Shown in pieces: positions 20,397-29,151 of a DNA stretch of 64,000 nucleotides (position 1 is the first letter of the stretch; each line of letters starts with the position of its first letter). This stretch comes from an uncultured Phycisphaerales bacterium (GTDB lineage: Bacteria; Planctomycetota; Phycisphaerae; Phycisphaerales; UBA1924): contig CALKJW010000007.1 in assembly GCA_937995595.1 (NCBI GenBank), forward strand, positions 1-64,000. The letters are read 5' to 3'. Position numbers and translations under genes: made by a program. The notes under the pieces are model-generated. The model saw only the letters and a program-made list of their open reading frames with translations. It searched no databases and had not been told where the DNA came from.

Positions 20397-20438
20397 AGCA
20401 AAAAGCAAACCGGCCGCCCCTTCGGAGCGGCCGGTTCA
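20397..20438 (-). terminator. Rho-independent terminator of the sorting-signal gene pair
   Basis: Read on the minus strand, AACCGGCCGC pairs perfectly with GCGGCCGGTT around a nine-base loop (20409-20437). It is followed by TTTGCTTTTTGC. It lies 38 bases after the stop of the gene at 20476-21279, which is where a terminator for that operon is expected. Confidence 0.85.
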
Positions 20439-20475
20439 ACCGTGGTTCCGCACGATGGCCCGCGGAGAGCGAGTA

Positions 20476-21279
20476 TCAGCGGCGACGCCGACCGGCCGCG
20501 ATGCCGCCGAGGGCGAGCACCACCGCCGCGCCGGGCGCGGGGATCGCGATCGAGGAGATGAACGTGCTGGTGCCGCCGACCGAGTCGCCGGGCGTCAGCG
20601 TGAAGCGGAGTTGGCCGCTCATGTCCAGCCAGCCCGGCGGGATGGGCGACAGGATGCCCGTGTTGTTGCCGCCGGAGATGGTGCCAAAGGGGGAGAAGGT
20701 CGAAATCGTCGCCGCGCCGTTCAACGCGTACTGCGTGCCACCGGGCGTGGCGTTCGGGTTCGGACCATACCCGCCGTTGTACTGCGTACGCCACCAGCCC
20801 GCCGCGGCGTTGCCGGCCGCGTCGATCGACGTCACGGTGACGCCGTCGCCGTTCTGATCGGTCGCGGTGAAGTTGCTGCTGGCCCGGGCGAGCACCGGCT
20901 CAGGGAACGACACGTCCAGGTTCGCGGTCGTGATGATGAACGTCGTGACCGACGCACCGGCCCACGCGGTGAACGTCAGGGCGATGGTGTTGTCGTGCGG
21001 AGTGGCGTTCGGCCCCTGCGGATCGATCAGCAGCGTCAACTGCGTGAAGGCCGCGCCGTTGGACAGAGGGATGTTCCCGTTACTGTACACACGCGAACCG
21101 GGGTTCGCGCCCGGCGTGGTCAGCCCCAGCGGCACGATGAACGTATCCGTGCCGGCGCTGTTGATCGCCGTGATGGTCAGGAACGGATCAGAGATCGACG
21201 CACCCGCGGTGGACGCGAGAATCAGCACCGCCGCGGAAGACCCGATCGCGGCCGCCGACATGGTGAACTTCGTGGACAT
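20476..21279 (-). CDS. Secreted protein with PEP-CTERM-like sorting signal (copy A)
   Basis: A 267-residue exported protein of unknown function. The N-terminus (MSTKFTMSAAAIGSSAAVLI, cleavage probably after TAGAS) is a signal peptide. The middle is Thr/Gly/Asn-rich beta-type sequence, for example LDVSFPEP, FTATDQNGDGVTVTSIDAAG and LRFTLTPGDSVGGTSTF. The C-terminus is IPAPGAAVVLALGGIAAGRRRR: a Pro-Ala motif, one hydrophobic helix and a terminal Arg cluster, the tripartite layout of exosortase/archaeosortase-type signals. That signal implies processing and retention at the cell surface. It lies 93 bases downstream of a paralogue with the same architecture, and a strong terminator follows. An exosortase is not in the window. 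Confidence 0.85.
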   Translation of the reverse strand: MSTKFTMSAAAIGSSAAVLILASTAGASISDPFLTITAINSAGTDTFIVPLGLTTPGANPGSRVYSNGNIPLSNGAAFTQLTLLIDPQGPNATPHDNTIALTFTAWAGASVTTFIITTANLDVSFPEPVLARASSNFTATDQNGDGVTVTSIDAAGNAAAGWWRTQYNGGYGPNPNATPGGTQYALNGAATISTFSPFGTISGGNNTGILSPIPPGWLDMSGQLRFTLTPGDSVGGTSTFISSIAIPAPGAAVVLALGGIAAGRRRR

Positions 21280-21325
21280 GGACTGGTCCTATCTGAAACG
21301 TTCAGGACGTACCGAAAGCGGGACT

Positions 21326-21335
21326 CAACCGACAC
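21326..21335 (-). promoter_or_regulatory. Shared leader element GTGTCGGTTG, copy upstream of gene A
   Basis: The ten bases GTGTCGGTTG (minus strand) lie 46 bases upstream of the ATG at 21279. An identical decamer lies at almost the same distance from the ATG of the paralogue. A regulatory element or a remnant of gene duplication would both explain it; function is not known. Confidence 0.45.
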
Positions 21336-21372
21336 ACAAGCGAACCGAGCGAAGGCCTTCTGACCCGCGTGC

Positions 21373-22170
21373 TCAGCGACGACGACGCAGGGCAAGCAGG
21401 CCGCCAATGCCCAGGAGCGACGCGGCGCCCGGAGCGGGGATGATGACGAACGTGCTGGTGCCGCTGGCGATGTCGCCGGCCGACAGGGTGAAGTCGAAGC
21501 CTGACTGCATGTTGAACACGGACCCCGGGATCAACTGGAACGGCCCGGTGCTCGCCGACTCGTTGATGCCGATCGGGTCCGTATAGGACGTGGTGTGCAG
21601 GTCGGCGAAGGTGACCCCGTCCAGATCGGAGAACGGGATGCCGGAGTTGTTGTACTTGGCGACATACATGCCGGGACGGCTGCCCAGACCGAGCGTCACA
21701 CCGTCGCCGTTCACGTCGTCGGCGGTGATGCCAGCGGAGGCGGTGCCGATCCCGTTGACGATGCTGGCGAACGAAAGGATCGTGGAGGTCGCGGAGAACG
21801 AGGTCATCACCGCGCCGGCCTGCACCGCGAAGTTGAGCGTGACCACCGGGTCGGCGATCGTCTCGACGAACGCGCTCGTCAGCGTGCCGAGCAGCACGCC
21901 GTTGGGATGCGTGGCCGTCGGGGCCGAGCGCAGTTCGAAGGGCGACTGCAGCTGCCACCCGTACACCAGGTCGCCGTTCTCGTTGGAGAACGAGTACATG
22001 TTCTGGCTGTCGATCGACAGGCTGTAGGAGACGGGCACGCCGTCAACCGTCGCGTTGGCGTTCAGCACAAAGCAGAACTGCGAAACACTGCCCAAGGCAC
22101 CCGCGCTCGTCGCGAGCAACGTGGACGCGGCGACAGCGGCGGACAAAACGCTCTTGCGGGCAAACGCCAT
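21373..22170 (-). CDS. Secreted protein with PEP-CTERM-like sorting signal (copy B)
   Basis: A 265-residue exported protein, the upstream partner of the gene at 20476-21279. A signal peptide (MAFARKSVLSAAVAASTLLA, cleavage near SAGALG) is followed by Ser/Thr-rich beta-type sequence. The C-terminus is IPAPGAASLLGIGGLLALRRRR, which matches the signal of the downstream copy: Pro-Ala-Pro-Gly, hydrophobic helix, Arg cluster. The segment before the signal (FDFTLSAGDIASGTSTFV) aligns with LRFTLTPGDSVGGTSTF of copy A, and ADDVNGDGVTL aligns with TDQNGDGVTV, so they are paralogues. The RBS GAGGAGA lies about nine bases before ATG 22170. Function is unknown; a surface-retained structural or adhesive protein is inferred. 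Confidence 0.85.
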   Translation of the reverse strand: MAFARKSVLSAAVAASTLLATSAGALGSVSQFCFVLNANATVDGVPVSYSLSIDSQNMYSFSNENGDLVYGWQLQSPFELRSAPTATHPNGVLLGTLTSAFVETIADPVVTLNFAVQAGAVMTSFSATSTILSFASIVNGIGTASAGITADDVNGDGVTLGLGSRPGMYVAKYNNSGIPFSDLDGVTFADLHTTSYTDPIGINESASTGPFQLIPGSVFNMQSGFDFTLSAGDIASGTSTFVIIPAPGAASLLGIGGLLALRRRR

Positions 22171-22491
22171 GTGGGGCTCTCCTCACTGCTTGAACCCGTT
22201 GGCCGCGAGCGATCCAACCGACACTCGGCAACGGGCGGGTCTCGTCTCATCCATGCCCCGGCGGCACAACCACCACCGGAACGCATCTCTCAGCCACCTA
22301 CTTTGCCAGAAGAAACCCTGTTTGTCAAGGCGAATGTGCTGGAATGTGTCGCACCTTGCCCATTTCTTCATCCCGTCGGACCGAACATTCAGACAATGGT
22401 CCCCATATCCGGCGGTTCGACTCGCAGAAACAGTCGAATGCACGGCCAGGGATGGCCAAAAACATCCCGAATAGTCCGTAATACGCAAGAT
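22171..22491. other. Divergent intergenic region between copy B and the subtilase
   Basis: This stretch lies between two divergently transcribed secreted-protein genes and is visibly less GC-rich than its surroundings. On the minus strand a consensus TTGACA (22323-22328) may be a -35 box for the copy B gene, but the sequence 17 bases on (CAAAGT) is a poor -10. No open frame with coding character was found. Confidence 0.5.
22215..22224 (-). promoter_or_regulatory. Shared leader element GTGTCGGTTG, copy upstream of gene B
   Basis: The identical decamer to 21326-21335, on the minus strand, 44 bases upstream of ATG 22170. The preserved position relative to both start codons is the reason for listing it. 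Confidence 0.45.
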
Positions 22492-22519
22492 TTGCAGCAC
22501 GATCCCGGGTCGGTATGCT
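22492..22519 (+). promoter_or_regulatory. Putative promoter of the subtilase gene
   Basis: TTGCAG at 22492-22497 and TATGCT at 22514-22519 are spaced by 16 bases, about 75 bases upstream of the GTG start at 22593. Both boxes match the sigma-70 pattern at four or five of six positions. Confidence 0.5.
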
Positions 22520-22592
22520 GTACACTGCAATCTCGATTCGGTCGATACCATGACAGACAGACCATCACTCCCTTGATCGCGGAGGGCCACGC

Positions 22593-24179
22593 GTGCCCGA
22601 GATTCCCCTTCGCTTGGGCCTGCTCGTCGGCCTGCTGATCGCGAACAACTCATGGGGTGATCCGACGCCGATCGACGCGGCGGCTTTGCCGACCTTCGCA
22701 CGACCCGTGCAGACTTCCGACCACTGCGAGAGCGCTCGCAGGACGATCGTCATACGCTGCACACCCGCGGGAGAGTCGGTCGTGCGCGCGACGTGCGCAG
22801 CGATCGGCGATGATCCCGACAAAGTGCTCCGCGACGGCGCCGCGGCGGACCATCAACTGCTCGCCGCGCTTGCGTCGCTGGGCGTGGTGCGCGTGCGCGA
22901 GACGTGGCCGGTCGCCCCGGCCAACGCGTTGCTCGCCGAGTTCGTCGGCCTTTCGCGCCGTCTGTCGCTGGAACTCGACGGCAGCATCCCGCCGAGCGCC
23001 GCTGCCGCCCTGCTGCGCGTCCGCGCCGACCTGTTCGAGTTAGTCGAGCCCGACGCGCTGGGCTACGTGCACGGCCACGTCGTCCCCAACGACCCGTTCT
23101 TCCCGTGGCAGTACGGCCTGTGGAACACGGGCCTGCCGATCGGCGGCAACACGGGGCTGCCGGGCGCCGACATCAACGCGCCCGCGGCGTGGGCGCAGGT
23201 CATCCCGAGCGCCAACCCGGTGATCCTCGCCGTGCTCGACACGGGCGTGAGCCACAGCCATCCCGACCTTTCGTCCCGGCTGATCGCGGGGCGGAACTTC
23301 ATCGGCGACGACCCCGACGCGACCGACGACAGCCCTTGGGTGTCGCACGGCACCGCGTGCGCCGGCATCGCCGCGGCGAGGGCCAACGACAACTACGGCA
23401 TCGCCGGGGTGTCGTGGAACACGCGGGTCATGCCCGTGCGCGTCGCCGACCTGTGGGGCAACAGCAGCGAGGTGACCTGCGCCGCGGGGATCGTGTGGGC
23501 CGTGGACAACGGCGCGCGGGTTCTGAACATCAGCCTCGGCTTCACGTTGGGGACCGAGACGCTCCGAGCCGCCGTTGAGTACGCCCGGTACAGCGGCGCG
23601 GTGCTGGTCTCGTCGTCGGGCAACGCGGGCGCGGGTGCGCCGGTCTACTTCCCGGCACGGCTGCCGGGCGTGATCTGCGTCACGGCGACGGACAACCGCG
23701 ACCAGATCGCGTCGTTCTCCTGCCGCGGGCCGGAGGTGGACGTGTGCGCGCCGGGCGTGCTGATCGCCACGACGGTGGACACGAACCAGTATCCCAACAC
23801 GCACCGGCTGGAGACGGGCACATCGATGGCCGCGCCGTTTGTCGCGGGCCTTGCGTGCCTGCTGCTGGAGAACTCTCCGTGGCTGAGCGGCGCGGAGGTC
23901 GCGCGGATCATCACCGAGACCGCCGACGACCGCGGGCCGCCGGGCTGGGACGAGTCCTACGGGCACGGCCGGATCAACGCGGGACGAGCGCTCGCGGCGG
24001 TGGCGGATTCGGACCGCTTCTGCATCGCCGACTGGAACCGCGACGGCGCGGTCAGCCCGGACGACCTGTACCTGTTCTTCGACGACTACTTTGTCGGCCG
24101 GGCAGATGTCAACGGCGACGGCGCGACCGACATGACGGACTTGTCGGCATTCCTGTCGGCGTACCTGGCCGGGTGCTGA
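22593..24179 (+). CDS. Secreted subtilisin-like serine protease with dockerin-like C-terminus
   Basis: A 528-residue S8-family protease. A signal peptide (to about residue 22) is followed by an inhibitor-like propeptide region (about 45-155). The catalytic domain has Asp216 in AVLDTGVS, His252 in VSHGTACAG, oxyanion Asn344 in SSSGNAG and Ser411 in GTSMAAPFVAG, so the triad is intact. The last 50 residues (477-528) hold two calcium-loop motifs, DWNRDGAVSPDD and DVNGDGATDMTD, the layout of a type I dockerin-like pair common in planctomycete exported proteins. No sorting signal of the RRRR type is present. The GTG start at 22593 has GGAGGG six bases upstream. It converges with the STN-domain gene across a hairpin. 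Confidence 0.9.
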   Translation: MPEIPLRLGLLVGLLIANNSWGDPTPIDAAALPTFARPVQTSDHCESARRTIVIRCTPAGESVVRATCAAIGDDPDKVLRDGAAADHQLLAALASLGVVRVRETWPVAPANALLAEFVGLSRRLSLELDGSIPPSAAAALLRVRADLFELVEPDALGYVHGHVVPNDPFFPWQYGLWNTGLPIGGNTGLPGADINAPAAWAQVIPSANPVILAVLDTGVSHSHPDLSSRLIAGRNFIGDDPDATDDSPWVSHGTACAGIAAARANDNYGIAGVSWNTRVMPVRVADLWGNSSEVTCAAGIVWAVDNGARVLNISLGFTLGTETLRAAVEYARYSGAVLVSSSGNAGAGAPVYFPARLPGVICVTATDNRDQIASFSCRGPEVDVCAPGVLIATTVDTNQYPNTHRLETGTSMAAPFVAGLACLLLENSPWLSGAEVARIITETADDRGPPGWDESYGHGRINAGRALAAVADSDRFCIADWNRDGAVSPDDLYLFFDDYFVGRADVNGDGATDMTDLSAFLSAYLAGC

Positions 24180-24186
24180 AAGCGCA

Positions 24187-24212
24187 CGCGGCCGCCCGAG
24201 TCGGCGGCCGCG
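24187..24212. terminator. Hairpin between convergent genes
   Basis: A near-perfect palindrome CGCGGCCGCC / GGCGGCCGCG with a six-base loop sits seven bases after the subtilase stop and 29 bases before the convergent stop at 24242. There is no T-run, so it may act as a weak bidirectional terminator or only as an mRNA end stabiliser. Confidence 0.55.
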
Positions 24213-24241
24213 CGGCTGAAACCTCGATTGTTCGATATCGC

Positions 24242-25186
24242 TTACGGGGGCGGCACGCCCGTCCCGCCGCCCGCGCCGCCGGCCGTGCCGGTCACGGGCT
24301 GCTGGGCGAAGCCGTCGATCTTGCCGATGCTGTTGTCGGTGTCGAGCGACACGTAGCGCCGGCCCTGAACCGTCGAGGCGGTGTACGACGGCCAGAAGGG
24401 GTAGCCGTTGATCTGCCGGTGGATGTAGTCCGGCCCGCGGACGATCAACTGGCCGTTCCATGCGCGGATGCTCGCGCCGTCGCCGCCGTTGTCGATCCAC
24501 TGCGTCGGCTCGACGAGCGTGATGAGCAGGTCGATGATGTCCTGCGTGCGCTGCTCGCGCGTGCGCTGCTCCTCCTGGCGCTGGTTGTTCGTGTCCTGGA
24601 ACGGCGACTGCCCGCCGCCCTGGCCCTGCTGCAGCACGCTCTGCAGGTCGATCTCCGGCACCTCCGCGTACCGCGGGATGACGTGCAGCAGGTCGTTGAT
24701 GTCGTAGATCTCGACGCGCTTGGTCTTGTTGAGCGCGGACTTGGGACCGATCTCCAGCGCGCCCATGTCGGAGAGTTGCCAGGTGTTCTCCTCGAAGTCC
24801 TCCTGCGCCTTGTCGAGGACCTTCTCGAGCACGCGCAGGGCCGGCTCGTTCCGGACCGACACGGTGATCAGTTTGTCCCTGTTCAACCCCGTGCCGCGGT
24901 CGGACTGCCAGATCGGATCGAACTCCGCGCCGCTGATCTCCTGGATGAACGTGATCACGTCCTCCAGTCGCGCTTCCTTGAAGTCGATCGTCATCCGCCG
25001 CTGCATCTTGAGCAGCGTCTCGCGCTTGGGGTTGACCGCCACGCGCCGCGCCGCCTGAGGGGCCTGCGCCGGCGCCGCGCCGGCGCGCGCGCCGCCCGTG
25101 GCCTGCGCGCTGGCGCTCCCCGCGCCGGCGAGCACCATCACCGCCGAAACCGCCGCGAGCGCTCCGAACCGCACGTGCATGCTCAT
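24242..25186 (-). CDS. Secretin/STN-like domain protein of planctomycete type
   Basis: A 314-residue exported protein (signal peptide MSMHVRFGALAAVSAVMVLA, cleavage near ASAQA). Residues about 50-115 (MTIDFKEARLEDVITFIQ to EPALRVLEKVLDKA) form an STN/secretin-N-type fold. Then comes VEIYDINDLLHVIP, a Gln/Arg-rich linker and the C-terminal VEPTQWIDNGG ... IRAWNGQLIVRGP unit, which I know from planctomycete proteins that carry this pair of modules. A true secretin beta-barrel is absent. ATG 25186 has GGAG seven bases upstream; the N-terminal ORF extension is not coding. It follows the RND pump gene by 157 bases on the same strand, so it may be an outer-membrane accessory of that system, though this is inference. 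Confidence 0.72.
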   Translation of the reverse strand: MSMHVRFGALAAVSAVMVLAGAGSASAQATGGARAGAAPAQAPQAARRVAVNPKRETLLKMQRRMTIDFKEARLEDVITFIQEISGAEFDPIWQSDRGTGLNRDKLITVSVRNEPALRVLEKVLDKAQEDFEENTWQLSDMGALEIGPKSALNKTKRVEIYDINDLLHVIPRYAEVPEIDLQSVLQQGQGGGQSPFQDTNNQRQEEQRTREQRTQDIIDLLITLVEPTQWIDNGGDGASIRAWNGQLIVRGPDYIHRQINGYPFWPSYTASTVQGRRYVSLDTDNSIGKIDGFAQQPVTGTAGGAGGGTGVPPP

Positions 25187-25343
25187 GAGTTGCTCCTGTC
25201 CCCGGCGCCCGCCCAGCGGCGCCGCGCCCCTGCCTGTATCCTTGGACGCCCGACCGGGACACGGGTTCCGCTCCACCGTGTGTACGCAGAACATCGGCAG
25301 GGTGTTCCCCAACAGAATCCAACTTTGTCGCACCGTCGGGAAA

Positions 25344-28300
25344 TCACGATCCGCGGCTTGCCACCGAGGGCCGAACCGAATCACCCGGTGCGGAGATCGA
25401 CCCATCACCGTTGTGAGACGCGGCCGGCGAGCCGCCGGCATGGGCCGCCGCGGCTGGGGCAGGACTGGCCGGGCGCGCCGGCCGTTCCTCGATCAACGTC
25501 CGATCGGTGGGCTGGCCGAACGCCGCGATCACGCCCTCCTTCATCTGGGCCACGAGGCTGAAGACCAGCGGGACCAGGACCAGGGTGAAGACCGTCGAGC
25601 ACGCCAGGCCGCCGAGCACCACCGCGCCCAGGCCGCGGTACATCTCCGAGCCGGAGCCGGGCGCAACGACCAGCGGCAGCATGCCGCCGAGGGTGGTGCA
25701 GGTGGTCATGAAGATCGGCCGGAAGCGCGAGGCCACCGACGCGCGGATGGCGCGGAACAGCGGCATCCGCTCGCCCTCGGCGCCGTAGCGGCCCGGGTTC
25801 TCGAAGTTGAGCGACTGCTCGACGATGAGGATCGCGTTGTTCACGACCGTGCCGATCAGGATGACAAAGCCGAGCATCGTGAGCACGTCGAGTTGCTGCG
25901 GTGCGATTGTCGGGTCGGCGAGCGTGATGTTGTGCACGATCCGCAGGCCCGCGAACCCCCCCACCACCGCCAGCGGCACGCTGAACATGATCACCAGCGG
26001 GTACAGGAAACTCTCGAACACCGCGCACATGAGCAGGTACGTGACAAGCAGCGCCCAGATGAACCGCGCCGTCAGGAACTGCGGCTGGCTCGTCACCCCG
26101 GCCAGCAGGCCGACGACGATGGTCGTCAGCAGCAGCACGCCGACCGCGCCGTAGAACGCGCCCGAGCGAGCCGGGCGCGAGCCGCCCCGACGCGCCAGCA
26201 GGCCAAGCCCGCGCGTCAGCGAGTACGCCGCGGCGAGCAGGCCGAGCACGCACAGGCCCGCGCACACCCACAGCACGCCCTTCTGCCAGTCGGCCAGCGG
26301 CGCGCCGGGCCGGGCCTTGCCGAACAGCGCGGCCCGCACCTCGTCGAGGCTCGCGGCGGTGCCCTCGAGGCGCACGCGCATCGAGGCGTCGATCAGCCCC
26401 GCGCGCACGGCCCGCGGCAGGAAGTCCTCGCGCACGCGTGTCATCACCTCGTCCACCGTCACCCCCACCGGTGGCGCGATGTTGATCGTGACCGACGGCA
26501 GCTCCTCCGACCGCTGGATGGCCTGCGGCGCGGTGGTGCGCTCCAGCGTCACGACCGTGTCGAGCGGCACGACCGGCCCCGCGGGCGTCGCGACGGGGAC
26601 CGCCGCGAGTTGCTCCTGATACTCCAGCCGCCCGCCGCGCGGCAGCAGGACCATGTCCACCGTGTCGCCGCCGAGCCGGAAGTCGTCGACGAACGCGCCG
26701 TCGAACAGGCCGCGCACCGCGACGCCGACGTCGCGCACGGTCAGGCCCAGTTCGCGCCCGTGCTGGTTCAGGCGGACCGTGGCCTCGGGCTGGCCGAGCA
26801 GGAAGTTGCTCGGCTCGGGCTGCACGTTCCGCATGCCGTAGCCGCCCTGCTCGGCGCCGGCGGCCAGGAACACGAACTGGGCCGCGGCGACGACGCGGGA
26901 CAGGTCGGGGCCGGAGATCTCGACCTTCACCGAGTTGCCGCCGCCCACGCCGCGCCCGAAGATGGCCGACTGCCGCGCGCCGCCGTAGGCGTCGGGGATG
27001 GTGTTCATCGCGTTGGTGAGCACGCCGCCGACGGGGATGACCACCTGCGGCCACGCCGACGTGGCGCCGCAGAACATCCCGCCGTTGAACCCGGCGATGA
27101 AGAAGTTGTTGATCGGCACGGGGTCGTAGGGCGGGAGGGTGGGCGGGAAGCGCGGGATGGGCGGCAAAGCCGCGACCGCCGCGCGGTCGTTGGCGTCGAC
27201 CTCGATGTACGGGCGGATCTGCTGCTCGATGCGCGTCGCGATCGACTCCTGCTGCTCGACCGAGTAGCCCGGCGGGATGAGCAGGCCGCCGAAGACCAGG
27301 TTGCGGTTGCCGGTGGGCAGGTAGTCCAGAGGGGGCATGAGTTTCATGCTGCCCCACAGGCTCAGCGCGGCCATGGCAACGACGATCGCTGGTCGCAGCG
27401 TCCAGCCGCGCCAGCCGGTCATCAGCCACAGCAGCGCGTCGGCGAGCCGCTCGGCCAGCCGCTGCAGGAGCGGGGCCAGGCCGAACAACCGGTCGAACCC
27501 GCGCCGCAGCGCGGAGCGTTCGCTCTCGGGCTTGTGCGCCGAGAGGAGCCGCGCGCCCGCCGACGGGATCACGGTGATCGACACCACCAGCGAGAACATG
27601 ACCGCCGACGCGATGGCCAGCGAGATGTCGCGGAAGAGTTGGCCCGCTTCCTCGCGGATCGTCAGCACGGGCACGAACACCGCGACGGTCGTCAGCGTCG
27701 AGGCCAGCACCGCGACCCAGACCTCCTTGGCGCCCCAGTAGGCCGCGAGCCGCGGGGAGTCGCCGGCACGCACCCGCCGCACGGTGTTCTCGAGCACGAC
27801 GATCGCGTTGTCGACGACCATGCCGGTCGCGAAGGCCAGGCCGGCCAGCGAGATGACGTTCAGCGTGCGGCCGAAGGCGACCATCGCCAGGAACGTGCCG
27901 ATGACGGAGATGGGGATCGCCAGCGCGACCACGCCCGTGGCGGTGAAACTCCGCAGGAACACCAGCAGCACCAGCGTCGCGATGATCCCGCCGACCCACA
28001 GGTTGGTCGTCACCAGGTCGATCGCCGAGTCGATGTAGGTGGTCTCGTCGTACACCTGCCGGATGCGCAGGTCGGGACCGACGTCGCCGCCCAGTTTGGG
28101 CAGGATGTCGGATCGCACCTCGTCGAGTCGCCTGCGCAACTCGGCCATGACCTCCACGACGTTGGCGTTGGCCTGCCGGATGACGTTGATCGCGATGCAC
28201 GGCTGGCCGAGCGATCGGACGAAGCCGCGCTTCTTGGTGTGGCCGAACTCGACGTCGCCCAGGTCGCGCACGTAGACGGGCTTGAGCGCCGCGCCCGGCG

Positions 28301-29081
28301 AATCCGCCGCGGGGCGGTAGGCGACGATGGTGTCGAGCACGTCCTGCTCGGTGGTGAACTGGCCGACGATGCGGACGCGGTAGTCGCGCTTGCCCTCGGC
28401 GATGGACCCGGCGGAGATGTTGCGGTTCTCGGCCTGCAGGGCGCCGATGACCTCGTTGAATGTGAGGCGTCGCTGGGCGAGTTTGACCGGGTCGAGCAGC
28501 ACGCGCACCTCGCGCTCGCGCCCGCCGAAGATGTTGACCTCCGCCACGCCGTCGATGCGCTCGAGAAACGGCTTCACTTCCTTGTCCAGCGCGTCGTAGA
28601 GCGTGGTGATGTCGAAGTCCGGGCGCCTGTGCCGCTTGGCCGGGTCGACGTCCACGATGATCCACGCGATGGCGTTCTCGCTGGCCCCGTCGGCCGCCTT
28701 GATGGTCGGCTCGTCCACCTCGGCCGGGTACGAGGGCACCTGCCGGAGCGAATCCGACACTTCCTGCAGCGCGCGGGAGATGTCCGCGCCAAGGTAGAAC
28801 TCGAGGCTGATCGTCGACTGACCCTCGGTCGAGGTCGAGCGCATCCGCTTGAGGTTCGAGACGTTCTTGAGCCGCTTCTCCTGCTCGCGCGTGATGTTGT
28901 CGACGATCTCCTGCGGGCTGCGGCCGGGCCAGCGCGTCGTCACCTCGATGTTCGGCCGGTCCACCGTCGGCGTGAGTTGGATGGGGATCGCGCCCAGCCC
29001 GATCAGGCCGAACATCACGACCAGGATCACGCCCACGGCGACGCTGACGGGCTTGTTGATCGACCAGCGGATCGGGTCCAT
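25344..29081 (-). CDS. RND-family efflux transporter permease
   Basis: A 1245-residue inner-membrane proton-driven pump of the AcrB/HAE-1 type. The N-terminus INKPVSVAVGVILVVMFGLI is TM1; the porter loops and GMVVDNAIVVLENTVRR in TM4 follow, where the second Asp of the usual DD pair is Asn. GFVILIGTVVNNAILIVEQ is the second-half counterpart. It is about 200 residues longer than typical; part of the surplus is an insert around 925-1000 with extra hydrophobic segments (WVCAGLCVLGLLAAAYSL, VGVLLLTTIVVGLLAG) just before the TM8-9 region. The ATG at 29081 gives the canonical start. The adaptor gene lies 70 bases upstream; no TolC-type gene is in the window. Substrate unknown. Confidence 0.93.
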   Translation of the reverse strand: MDPIRWSINKPVSVAVGVILVVMFGLIGLGAIPIQLTPTVDRPNIEVTTRWPGRSPQEIVDNITREQEKRLKNVSNLKRMRSTSTEGQSTISLEFYLGADISRALQEVSDSLRQVPSYPAEVDEPTIKAADGASENAIAWIIVDVDPAKRHRRPDFDITTLYDALDKEVKPFLERIDGVAEVNIFGGREREVRVLLDPVKLAQRRLTFNEVIGALQAENRNISAGSIAEGKRDYRVRIVGQFTTEQDVLDTIVAYRPAADSPGAALKPVYVRDLGDVEFGHTKKRGFVRSLGQPCIAINVIRQANANVVEVMAELRRRLDEVRSDILPKLGGDVGPDLRIRQVYDETTYIDSAIDLVTTNLWVGGIIATLVLLVFLRSFTATGVVALAIPISVIGTFLAMVAFGRTLNVISLAGLAFATGMVVDNAIVVLENTVRRVRAGDSPRLAAYWGAKEVWVAVLASTLTTVAVFVPVLTIREEAGQLFRDISLAIASAVMFSLVVSITVIPSAGARLLSAHKPESERSALRRGFDRLFGLAPLLQRLAERLADALLWLMTGWRGWTLRPAIVVAMAALSLWGSMKLMPPLDYLPTGNRNLVFGGLLIPPGYSVEQQESIATRIEQQIRPYIEVDANDRAAVAALPPIPRFPPTLPPYDPVPINNFFIAGFNGGMFCGATSAWPQVVIPVGGVLTNAMNTIPDAYGGARQSAIFGRGVGGGNSVKVEISGPDLSRVVAAAQFVFLAAGAEQGGYGMRNVQPEPSNFLLGQPEATVRLNQHGRELGLTVRDVGVAVRGLFDGAFVDDFRLGGDTVDMVLLPRGGRLEYQEQLAAVPVATPAGPVVPLDTVVTLERTTAPQAIQRSEELPSVTINIAPPVGVTVDEVMTRVREDFLPRAVRAGLIDASMRVRLEGTAASLDEVRAALFGKARPGAPLADWQKGVLWVCAGLCVLGLLAAAYSLTRGLGLLARRGGSRPARSGAFYGAVGVLLLTTIVVGLLAGVTSQPQFLTARFIWALLVTYLLMCAVFESFLYPLVIMFSVPLAVVGGFAGLRIVHNITLADPTIAPQQLDVLTMLGFVILIGTVVNNAILIVEQSLNFENPGRYGAEGERMPLFRAIRASVASRFRPIFMTTCTTLGGMLPLVVAPGSGSEMYRGLGAVVLGGLACSTVFTLVLVPLVFSLVAQMKEGVIAAFGQPTDRTLIEERPARPASPAPAAAAHAGGSPAASHNGDGSISAPGDSVRPSVASRGS

Positions 29082-29151
29082 GCGTGAAACTTCCCAAAGG
29101 CGGGCGGGCGCAGAGAGGGTCCTGCGGCAGGTTCGAACGGCGTGCGACGCT

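Noticed and set aside
22323-22328. Consensus TTGACA as promoter of the copy B gene
   Set aside because: No acceptable -10 box lies at the proper distance, so it is mentioned only as a weak possibility.
25098-29087. A plus-strand open frame of more than 1300 codons opposite the RND pump gene
   Set aside because: It is the antisense shadow of a clearly recognisable RND permease; its translation is Arg/Asp/His-rich and lacks any domain.
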